Assembly: GCA_030533445.1 (NCBI GenBank)
Contig: CM060081.1
Span: forward strand, 2,065,315-2,129,314
Direction of reading: 5' to 3'
Length of the DNA: 64,000 bases
DNA from: Cyprinodon diabolis
Lineage: Eukaryota; Chordata; Actinopteri; Cyprinodontiformes; Cyprinodontidae
Below the pieces are notes generated by a model. The model saw only the letters and a program-made list of their open reading frames with translations, made no database searches and was not told the origin of the DNA. The translations under genes and the position numbers were made by a program. Shown piece after piece: positions 20,401 through 28,000 of the stretch (within the stretch, counting starts at the first letter, position 1; every line of letters starts with the position of its first letter).

Positions 20401-21669
20401 AACGGACGAACGGGTCCATCCCTTTGGAATGGGGGCCATTTGGCTTCTTTGTTAGCCTGTAATGCCCCATACCTGTCTATGTCTCTGAAAGGGGGGTTGT
20501 TAGAGGGAATAGTTGGCCTGGCTGAATAGGTAGTTCTTCTGTTCTCCTGTAAAGGGGTTGGGGCTGCGATGATAGCAGGAAGGGATCAATGCTATCGCTT
20601 TATTTTAGGTTTGTGAGTGCCCCCCTCTTAACATAGATGGCTTCCTTCACGCCCCTCTCAAACCACCTGTCTTCTTTGTCCATGGTATGACTGACCTGGA
20701 GGACTGAGAATCCTCACTTGCAAACAGTTCTCCTTGATTAACATGACTGCGCCGGTACTCCGCAGTAGAGACTGACACAGGAGTGGATTTTCACTCCTGT
20801 CCCGTCCCACTCCCACAGAAAATAATGGTGTCCCGTCCCGATCCCGGGCCGGAGTAGAAATCTAAATCCTGTCCCGTCCCACTCCTGGTGAAATTACTCC
20901 CACTCCCATTCAGAATGACTCCCGCTCCTGCACCACTCCCATTCTTGTTTTTGAGCGCGGGTGAAAAACTCGAGCGGAAGCACAGTTGGTTTTTGGGTCG
21001 TGTAGTTTTTTTGACTCGCATTAGGCTTCAAGGAAAAAAACTACAACATGGCGGCGCCAGTACTGGATTTTTTTTCTTTCTATTTTATTTTATTTTATGG
21101 CATCGATCCTAGTTTTTTTTTAGTTATTGTTGGTTTGCTCCCGCTCCCGTCTGCTCCGGTTAATGTTTAATCCTGTACCGTCCCAATCACGTAATCGTTA
21201 CTAATACTGACTCCCATCCCACAGGAAAAATGTCGGTCTCTACTCCGCAGGACGTACGTGGGCGGGGCGGGGAAGGAGGATGTGGAATCTGGGGTTAGTT
21301 CTAGTGAGGACGCAGGCAGCAGGCAGACCTGTGGATCAGACTAAAGCTGAATGAAACAGGAAGTAATTTTTCAGCATCCGTCCTTTAATCCTGCAGACGT
21401 TCTTCTGGTGATAGAAAGCTCACTTTGGTCTTTAGAAGTGTGAATATTTAAATCTGTTCTTAGATGAATTCAGTGTCACAGCAAAGCTGCTCTCCAAAGT
21501 GATGTCACTCTCCTCCCCTCAGGTGGACCTGAAGTCCGTGTCGTCGCTGGCGCGGTGGAAGAACTCCTACAGCATCAAGATGGTGCTGCAGGAGCTCAGG
21601 CAGCACATGATGATGAAAGAGAACAGCCGGCTGTCCCAGCCACCTGAAGGCCAGGTGTACAGCAACTGA
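11450..21669 (+). CDS. ube2v1: Ubiquitin-conjugating enzyme E2 variant 1 (gene span, four exons)
   Basis: Catalytically inactive E2 variant (Uev1/Mms2 family) that pairs with Ubc13 (Ube2n) to build K63-linked ubiquitin chains in NF-kB signalling and DNA-damage tolerance. Coding exons are 11450-11468, 16551-16699, 18410-18535 and 21523-21669. They join in phase to 146 codons, close to the 145-147 of vertebrate Ube2v1/2. The UBC fold is recognised from [36 protein letters not shown] and the C-terminal [11 protein letters not shown]. As expected, no active-site Cys sits in the usual place. The YSN ending favours Ube2v1 over Ube2v2. The sequence is more diverged than most fish or mammal orthologues (for example [14 protein letters not shown]). 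Confidence 0.93.
12091..12250. mobile_element. Foldback arm nested in the hAT element
   Basis: Starts AGCTGCGTGAAGCTGACACC and matches, inverted, the right arm of the 10731-11337 element to about CATCCAGAGGT. The hAT element therefore carries half of that foldback as internal cargo. Confidence 0.75.
12612..12664 (+). repeat. GATG microsatellite
   Basis: About 13 tandem copies of GATG, uninterrupted, within the hAT element of ube2v1 intron 1. Confidence 0.95.
13150..13700. other. Intronic DNA of ube2v1, nothing recognised
   Basis: Single-copy-looking sequence between the hAT element and the Penelope remnant. No exon with usable splice sites. Confidence 0.4.
13704..13803 (+). mobile_element. 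Penelope-like element remnant, left part
   Basis: Matches the plus-strand Penelope remnant near 50705-50790, with shared words GACAAAGGACATT, AGAATGTTCACATTTT and GGTTTGAGAGGGGCGTGAAG. Its continuation resumes after the inserted TTAA element, at 14647. The translated region corresponds to the end of the GIY-YIG endonuclease domain (WFERGVKE word), too damaged to be coding. Confidence 0.7.
13808..14642. mobile_element. TTAA-flanked palindromic element (835 bp)
   Basis: Terminal inverted repeats start AGGAATAGTACACCC on both sides, within TTAA duplications at 13804-13807 and 14643-14646. The arms are about 300 bp each and nearly perfect. The core of about 200 bp holds a short open stretch beginning [14 protein letters not shown] that I do not recognise. 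TTAA targets are typical of piggyBac and Kolobok elements. There is no transposase. The second-strand open frames in both arms are mirror images of each other, not genes. Confidence 0.9.
14647..15110 (+). mobile_element. Penelope-like element remnant, right part
   Basis: Continues the interrupted remnant: AAGAAAAAACAACCTTAAAC, then AAACCTACAATGCAGCGATAG, and later the terminal words AAGCTTCCTGGATGGAAGAG and GCCCAGTGGAT found in other copies (18120, 20340, 50940). Non-coding. Confidence 0.65.
15111..16218. other. ube2v1 intron 1, nothing recognised
   Basis: No exon, RNA gene or element end recognised. A TA-rich segment near 15600-15680. Confidence 0.4.
16235..16455 (+). repeat. Short degenerate internal repeats (GGCATATGC / TGGCCTATGCC words)
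   Basis: Within about 220 bp the words ATGGCATATGC, ATGGCGTATTC, ACTGGCCTATGCCCATC, ACTGGCCTATGCCTC and ATGGCATATGCC recur, spaced by about 30 bp. It looks like a decayed tandem repeat just upstream of ube2v1 exon 2. Function unknown. Confidence 0.45.
16551..16699 (+). CDS. ube2v1: ube2v1 exon 2
   Basis: 149 nt after acceptor TGTGTAAAAG, donor GTGAGC. It encodes the first helix and strands of the E2 variant fold: [34 protein letters not shown] and [10 protein letters not shown] downstream AG at 16569 would delete the conserved VPR, so the earlier acceptor is chosen. Confidence 0.92.
17100..17760 (-). mobile_element. Dispersed fish repeat in ube2v1 intron 2
   Basis: Shares words with about 1260-1560 in opposite orientation. 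On the minus strand 17379-17669 is open for 96 residues with an acidic, serine-rich start and the words [11 protein letters not shown]. That resembles the first exon of multicopy fish proteins with a P2X7-C-terminal-like domain, which travel with mobile DNA. I rate this assignment as weak. Confidence 0.4.
18120..18345 (-). mobile_element. Penelope-like terminal fragment
   Basis: Contains the inverse of the terminal words seen at 14865-15040: CCACTGGACTTTG, GAAGACGTTTCTCTTCCATC and AGGAAGCTTTTTCAG, then CAGCAGCCCAACAAAGC. It lies 65 bp upstream of ube2v1 exon 3. Confidence 0.6.
18410..18535 (+). CDS. ube2v1: ube2v1 exon 3
   Basis: 126 nt (42 codons, phase 0 at both ends). Acceptor TTCTGTTCCAG, donor GTGAGT. 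It encodes [35 protein letters not shown] and VSSSTGV, the central strand and loop of the E2 variant, including the YPE(V)PP motif. Confidence 0.92.
18540..19575. other. ube2v1 intron 3, nothing recognised
   Basis: No exon or element end identified. A TA-rich stretch at about 19410-19440. Confidence 0.4.
19591..20137 (+). mobile_element. RecQ-helicase-derived non-autonomous element
   Basis: The ends TAGCCTAGTAAAC and GTTTATCAGGCTA are imperfect inverted repeats. Direct repeats GAAGAATTA (9 bp) flank them at 19582-19590 and 20138-20146. Inside, 19776-19929 encodes the first part of a RecQ-type helicase, broken by a frameshift. The 9-bp duplication length is Mutator-like, but I cannot assign the superfamily. 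Confidence 0.7.
19776..19929 (+). pseudogene. N-terminal RecQ-like helicase fragment, frameshifted
   Basis: Opens [20 protein letters not shown] and then shifts frame near 19850. The second frame reads [14 protein letters not shown], then [10 protein letters not shown], which matches the Q-motif region and the start of the Walker A motif of the multicopy RecQ-like helicases found in fish repeats. The rest of the helicase is deleted. Confidence 0.65.
20335..20690 (-). mobile_element. Penelope-like fragment in ube2v1 intron 3
   Basis: The inverse of the 14650-14930 sequence: GCCCAACAAAGCCTTG, CATGCAAATAGAAACGG, then CCCCATACCTGTCTATGTCTC, and at the far end TTCACGCCCCTCTCAAACCA. Non-coding remnant. 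Confidence 0.7.
20766..21242. mobile_element. Non-autonomous hAT element with 8-bp duplication
   Basis: The ends TAGAGACTGACA and TGTCGGTCTCTA lie inside a perfect CTCCGCAG duplication (20758-20765 and 21243-21250). The interior is rich in CCCACTCC-type words. No transposase frame. It sits in the last intron of ube2v1. Confidence 0.85.
21523..21669 (+). CDS. ube2v1: ube2v1 exon 4 (C-terminus)
   Basis: 147 nt including TGA. Acceptor CTCCCCTCAG. It encodes [40 protein letters not shown] and PEGQVYSN, the C-terminal helices that pack on Ubc13. The position corresponding to the E2 active-site loop lacks a Cys, as in all Uev proteins. Confidence 0.93.
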   Translation: MDLKSVSSLARWKNSYSIKMVLQELRQHMMMKENSRLSQPPEGQVYSN

Positions 21670-21718
21670 CAGTCCACGCCCCCTCCCCCACTCACCTGTC
21701 CAGCACCGTCAGCAGCCT

Positions 21719-21805
21719 GCTCTTCATGGGGGGGGGTGCGTGATTTGGGATAATGTTTAAAGACGTTCTGCTCATCATACCCCCCCCCCCCCCCCCCCCC
21801 CCCCA
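21719..21805. repeat. G and C homopolymer tracts in the ube2v1 3' UTR
   Basis: A G run at about 21727-21735 and a run of about 24 C at 21781-21804. Complementary tracts 50 bp apart could pair in the RNA. Lengths are unreliable in assemblies. Confidence 0.8.
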
Positions 21806-22216
21806 AAAGACCACATGATTTAACCCTTCGTTTCGGTCGACTGCATTTTTCCTAAACTTCTGGGGACCTTTGTTGATCTACTGCATGTCCAGCTCAGAGA
21901 AACGAGCGGCCGCTTCATTCTGTGCCATATGGTTCATACTGCTTCATGCTAACTGGGGAACGGGAGGCGGCAGGGTTCCGGGTTTTCCTTTCTTTTATTG
22001 TGGAGCTATCTCCGCTGTCATTGGGTGAACGATCACCAGGGACCATCTGGGGCTTTGGGTGTTTATTTTGTAACGGGTCTAATCAGGGTGACTGTCACCT
22101 GCTGCATGGTTTTATTTGAATTAAACATTATTACTTTTGCACACAGTCGTCTGGTCTCTTTGCACCTCCTGTCATTCTGCTTTCTCTGATGATCTGTAAA
22201 GATCGTGGTTCATCTT

Positions 22217-22222
22217 AATAAA
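22217..22222 (+). terminator. ube2v1: Polyadenylation signal, ube2v1
   Basis: AATAAA about 550 nt after the stop codon, the best candidate for the ube2v1 3' end. Confidence 0.55.
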
Positions 22223-22259
22223 CTGTCAAAATTTATATCAGTTTCTCTATTAAACTCTG

Positions 22260-23031
22260 ATTAGAGTGTAAAGCTGATAAAAATACTAAAATGCTTTTTC
22301 TCAGAAATGGAAGATGAAATCAAAGAGTCACTGCTGAAGAAGCTGCACGTTTGGAATAATCTGTTGAAGCACATTTGGAAAGTTGAGTGGAAGGTCAACG
22401 TTTACAACCTTAAGTCCTTTTTTTGTTCAGCATAAATGTTTGATATTAAAGCATAAAAAAAGTTTCCCGACATCTTGGAGATGATTCAAACACGAAACAA
22501 AGCGTCTGAGAAACCAAATCCAGGGTCGACTGTCAGGCTGAAAATCTGTAATAAATGAGTTTCACCTCTTTGCTTCACTTATGGTCTGAATATTACGGAG
22601 CAACACCATCGGACCTGAAGGTCTATCTAGACAGGCTTCTGTTTCTAATTACAGGAGAATAATGTGTTTCAGTGAGTTTTCTGAATTCATCTGGAGCTTT
22701 AAGATCAGAAAGCTAAAAATACGTCTTTAAATTCAACAAAATCAGTGAAACCAGAGAGAAAAGAGTGAAACCACAAGCAATCAGCCTGTTAAAGACTAAA
22801 GATGGCCGCTTGGCACCCTGCTGTGACCGGCCCAGTGGGAATCAGCAGAACCTCATCTACAGAAGGAAATCCGCTGGTCCCCAAACCAGACCGACCCCCC
22901 CGCTGATTAATGGAAAAGTCCAATCAGCAAGGAATAATCAATGGATCGTTATTTATACCTAAAACTAATATGTTTGTGTTGATTTAATGAATTTAGCATT
23001 AATCACTAAAAAAAAGAAATGTATGGAAATA
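22260..23031. other. No gene seen
   Basis: Intergenic spacer after ube2v1. Nothing recognised. Confidence 0.4.
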
Positions 23032-23321
23032 TTGAAATTCACCAGAGCTATAGTGAAACTGACAATGCCCACGTGCATGGCAGCTGGATGCTGGAATACA
23101 TCGGGTAAAAGTGAAAAAAAGAGTTATTCCACCTTTCTGATTCCTGATCCTCCACGGACGGGTTGGTCGTTGGATCGCCAACTTGAAGAGGGAGGATTTG
23201 CCATCGAACTTCTGGCCAGAGAAAAAACACGTAATATGTAGCCAACATTTGGAAGAAGAATGTTTTCAAGATGACTTGGATAATAGCGCGTTGTGACAAA
23301 CACCAGATACAGCACTGGGAC
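23032..23321 (+). pseudogene. THAP zinc-finger domain copy 1, frameshifted
   Basis: Encodes a whole THAP (C2CH) DNA-binding domain in two frames. The first frame gives MPTCMAAGCWNTSGKSEKKS and a YSTFLIPDPP word; after a one-base shift near 23155 the second gives RWIANLKREDLPSNFWPEKK and then HVICSQHLEEECF. Cys pair, Trp and CxxH are all visible. A 290-bp block is shared with 61782-62071. It may come from a THAP-bearing transposase or a host THAP gene. Confidence 0.7.
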
Positions 23322-23324
23322 CTG

Positions 23325-23400
23325 ATTTTAATTCAATTCAGTTTATCTCTATAGCACCAATTCACAACATGTCATCTCAAGGCACTTTACAGTTCACCAG
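23325..23400 (-). mobile_element. LINE 3' end fragment (L2/CR1-like), inverted
   Basis: AATTCAATTCAGTTTATCTC and GTCATCTCAAGGCACTTTAC are the inverse of the LINE 3' tail seen at 23965 and elsewhere. It abuts the plus-strand copy that follows. Confidence 0.75.
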
Positions 23401-23403
23401 GTC

Positions 23404-23975
23404 GGCTGTTCCTGTTTGGCTGTGACTCCATCCTGGAGAGAAATATCAGCTGTGCTGCTGCCATCAACACCTTTGTTTCTAGATGTTGGAGCTTGGCCTG
23501 TTTTCCAGTGTAGTCCTGTTTCTCTGACTGTGACTAACTGGATGTGCTCTCTTCATCCTCTGACATGGGAGCTGGCTCGGAGCTCGTCTGCCTGGCTGTG
23601 TGTTTCCTGGACGGGGCCGCCTGTGGAGCTGGATGGCAGTTGCCTTTTGTATCTATGCTTCTTTTTCTATGTCTGCTTCTGTCTCCTTGAACCCCAGTGG
23701 GCCTCAGCAGATGGCCGCTCACACTGAGCCTGGTTCTGCTGGAGGTTTCATCCTGTTCAAAGGGAGTTTTTCCTCTCCACTGTCGCTACAAGCATGCTTA
23801 GTGTGAGGGATTGCTGAAGAGTCAATGAGTCGATGCAATCAGCTGGTTTTCCTTAGATAGAAAACTTTGAACCAATCTGACTGGATGATCTGGTTGAATT
23901 GTCTCTATAAAGTGACCTGAGATGACACGATGTGAATTGCAGCTATAGAAATAAACTGAATTGAATTTTAATTGG
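23404..23975 (+). mobile_element. LINE 3' end (L2/CR1-like)
   Basis: Nearly identical to 37220-37795 and to the inverse of 49000-49390. It ends in the tail AATAAACTGAATTGAATT. It is the 3' untranslated part of the LINE whose reverse-transcriptase frame is seen at 62340-63588. The open frames inside are not genes. Confidence 0.85.
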
Positions 23976-24529
23976 ATTTAGCTCATTTCCAGATTCTCCT
24001 GCAAACAGATCTGGGGTGAATAAAAGAGACTAAACTGAATGTCTCTTCAGACGGATGGAATGAAGTCAAAGAGAAAACTGAAAGCCTGAATATTCTGCAG
24101 AAATGGAGACACCGGGCAGGTGAGGCAGCACTGGTTAGGCTGACTTTACTGTGTGAACCCAGAGACTGCCTCCACCATGCTGGATAAATGATGACTTTAA
24201 TGTTGCTGGGTCTAATTGACTGTTGGATGGTTTCATCCATGTACCACATCAGGAAGTTCATTAGAAGGTTTATTTTCTACCAAAGTTTAATTAGTGTATT
24301 TCTCCGAGTACCAGCTTTAATAATTGCTTTTTAATCTGCTTAACCTTTTGTTTGTGACTCTGGATCCAACTGTGTTTATGGAGTTAAAATATTCCAGCAG
24401 CCTGTATTTAAAGCATTTGGTAGATTGACCACAGAGGGGAGCTGTTGATACATCACAAATTTCACAATGTGTTTAACGGATCCCAGTGTTTAAGTGATTG
24501 CTGAATCCATTCATGGATGTGAAATGTTG

Positions 24530-25078
24530 ATAGATGATTGTTTCCACACCATGCAACAGAGCGCTTCACCAGCTCTCTGTCCTCAGCTTGTGCTCCATCT
24601 TTGATGCTCCCAATGACTGCAGAGTCATCCCAGTATTTCTGCAGATCACAGGATTCTGTCTGGTCCTGGAAGTCAGAGGTGAACTGAGGAAAAAGGAATG
24701 GAGAGAGTACCGTCCCCTATGGTGCTCCTGTGCTGCTGGATCAGACAGCTGAGCCTTCAGTCTAACAACCTGTGGTCTGTTTGTCAGGTAGTCTTTGATC
24801 CAGGTCAATGTTGATGCCTCCACCTGAGTCTTCATCTCCATCTGAGGCTGAATGGAGTTAAATATTCTGAGGAAATGAAAGACCACAGTCCTCACAGTGC
24901 TGTCTGCCTTCTCTAAAAGACAGTGGGTTTGTTGAAGCAGGTGGATGTAGACATTAACAACTTTGTCTCCATGGCTATAAGCAGACTGCAGGGGGTCCTG
25001 ATAGATGCTTGTTTGCTTGCTGAGGTGAACCAATAGAAGTCTCTCTAGGACCTTCATGATGTGGTTGTCAGGGCAACA
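24530..25078 (-). pseudogene. Degenerate LINE reverse transcriptase, downstream part
   Basis: On the minus strand: DYRPVAL just before the minisatellite, then MKVLERLLLVHLSKQ, QDPLQSAYSHGDKVVN, STVRTVVFHFLRIFNSIQP and WIKDYLTNRPQVVRLKAQLS. These are reverse-transcriptase regions 1 to 4 of a jockey/CR1/Rex-like non-LTR element. The catalytic FxDF is changed and frames are broken. The upstream part of the same LINE lies at 31341-31610, beyond the array. Confidence 0.75.
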
Positions 25079-28000
25079 GGTCTATAGTCACTGAGGACTG
25101 CTGGCTGAGTCTTCTTTGGTCGTGGAACAAGGCAGGAGGTCTATAGACACTGCGGACTGCTGGCTGAACCTTATTTGGTCCTGGAACAAGGCAGGAGGTC
25201 TATAGTCACTGAGAACTGCTGGCTGAACCTTCTTTGGTCCAGGAACAAGGCAGGAGGTCTATAGTCACTGAGGACTGCTGGCTGAACCTTCTTTGGTCTT
25301 TGAAAAAGGCAGGAGATCTATAGTCACTGAGGACTGCTGGCTGAACCTTCTTTGGTCCTGGAATAAGGCAGGAGATCTATAGTCACTGAGGACTGCTGGC
25401 TGAACCTTCTTTGGTCCTGGAACAAGGCAGGAGGTCTATAGTCACTGAGAACTGCTGGCTGAACCTTCTTTGGTCCTGGAACAAGGCAGGAGGTCTATAG
25501 TCACTGAGGACTGCTGGCTGAACCTTCTTTGGTCTTTGAAAAAGGCAGGAGATCTATAGTCACTGAGGACTGCTGACTGAACCTTCTTTGGTCCTGGAAT
25601 AAGGCAGGAGATCTATAGTCACTGAGGACTGCTGGCTGAACCTTCTTTGGTCCTGGAACAAGGCAGGAGGTCTATAGTCACTGAGAACTGCTGGCTGAAC
25701 CTTCTTTGGTCCTGGAACAAGGCAGGAGGTCTATAGTCACTGAGGACTGCTGGCTGAACCTTCTTTGGTCTTTGAAAAAGGCAGGAGATCTATAGTCACT
25801 GAGGACTGCTGGCTGAACCTTCTTTGGTCCTGGAATAAGGCAGGAGATCTATAGTCACTGAGGACTGCTGGCTGAACCTTCTTTGGTCCTGGAACAAGGA
25901 AGGAGGTCTATAGTCACTGAGAACTGCTGGCTGAACCTTCTTTGGTCCTGGAACAAGGCAGGAGGTCTATAGTCACTGAGAACTGCTGGCTGAACCTTCT
26001 TTGGTCCTGGAACAAGGCAGAAGGTCTATAATCACTGAGGACTGCTGGCTGAACCTTCTTTGGTCGTGGAACAAGGCAGGAGATCTATAGTCACTGAGGA
26101 CTGCTGGCTGAACCTTCTTTGGTCCTGGAACAAGGCAGGAGGTCTATAGTCACTGAGGACTGCTGGCTGAACCTTCTTCTGTCCTGGAACAAGGCAGGAG
26201 GTCTATAGTCAATGAGAACTGCTGACTGAACCTTCTTTGGTCCTGGAACAAGGCAGGAGGTCTATAGTCACTGCGGACTGCTGGCTGAACCTTATTTGGT
26301 CCTGGAACAAGGCAGGAGGTCTATAGTCACTGAGAACTGCTGGCTGAACCTTCTTTGGTCCTTGAACAAGGCAGGAGGTCTATAGTCACTGAGGACTGCT
26401 GACTGAGTCTTCTTTGGTCCTGGAACAAGCCAGGAGGTCTACAGTCACTGAGGACTGCTGACTGAGTCTTCTTTGGTCCTGGAACAAGGCAGGAGGTCTA
26501 TAGTCACTGGGGACTGCTGGCTGAACCTTCTTTGGTCCTTGAACAAGGCAGGAGGTCTATAGTCACTGAGAATTGCTGGCTGAACCTTTTTCGGTCCTTG
26601 AACTAGGCAGGAGGTCTAAAGTCACTGAGGACTGCTGACTGAGTCTTCTTTGATCGTGGAACAATGCAGGAGGTCTATAGTCACTGAGAACTGCTGGCTG
26701 AACCTTCTTTGGTCCTGGAACAAGGCAGGAGGTCTATAGTCACTGAGGACTGCTGGCTGAACCTTCTTTGGTCCTGGAACAAGGCAGGAGGTCTATAGTC
26801 ACTGAGGACTGCTGACTGAGTCTTCTTTGATCGTGGAACAAGGCAGGAGGTCTATAGTCACTGAGGACTGCTGGCTGAACCTTCTTTGGTCGTGGAACAA
26901 GGCAGGAGATCTATAGTCACTGAGGATTGCTGACTGAACCTTCTTTGGTCCTGGAACAAGGCAGGAGGTCTATAGTCACTGCGGACTGCTGGCTGAACCT
27001 TATTTGGTCCTGGAACAAGGCAGGAGGTCTATAGTCACTGAGAACTGCTGGCTGAACCTTATTTGGTCCTTGAACAAGGCAGGAGGTCTATAGTCACTGA
27101 GGACTGCTGACTGAGTCTTCTTTGGTCCTGGAACAAGGCAGGAGGTCTATAGTCAATGAGGACTGCTGGCTGAACCTTCTTTGGTCCTGGAACAAGCCAG
27201 GAGGTCTACAGTCACTGAGGACTGCTGACTGAGTCTTCTTTGGTCCTGGAACAAGGCAGGAGGTCTATAGTCACTGAGAACTGCTGGCTGAACCTTCTTT
27301 GGTCCTGGAACAAGGCAGGAGGTCTATAGTCACTGAGGACTGCTGACTGAGTCTTCTTTGATCGTGGAACAAGGCAGGAGGTCTATAGTCACTGAGGACT
27401 GCTGGCTGAACCTTCTTTGGTCGTGGAACAAGGCAGGAGATCTATAGTCACTGAGGATTGCTGACTGAACCTTCTTTGGTCCTGGAACAAGGCAGGAGGT
27501 CTATAGTCACTGCGGACTGCTGGCTGAACCTTATTTGGTCCTGGAACAAGGCAGGAGGTCTATAGTCACTGAGAACTGCTGGCTGAACCTTCTTTGGTCC
27601 TTGAACAAGGCAGGAGGTCTATAGTCACTGAGGACTGCTGACTGAGTCTTCTTTGGTCCTGGAACAAGGCAGGAGGTCTATAGTCAATGAGGACTGCTGG
27701 CTGAACCTTCTTTGGTCCTGGAACAAGCCAGGAGGTCTACAGTCACTGAGGACTGCTGACTGAGTCTTTTTTCAACGTGGAACAAGGCAGGAGGTCTATA
27801 GTCACTGAGGACTGCTGGCTGAACCTTCTTGGGTCGTGGAACAAGGCAGGAGGTCTATAGTCACTGAGGACTGCTGGCTGAACCTTCTTCTGTCCTGGAA
27901 CAAGGCAGGAGGTCTATAGTCACTGAGAACTACTGGCTGAACCTTCTTTGGTCCTTGAACAAGGCAGGAGGTCTATAGTCACTGAGAACTACTGGCTGAA

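Noticed and set aside
23416..23806. Cys/Trp-rich open frames (also near 36331-36607, 37237-37626 and 49069-49374)
   Set aside because: They repeat in every copy of the same LINE 3' UTR and on both strands, with no domain; they are untranslated LINE sequence.
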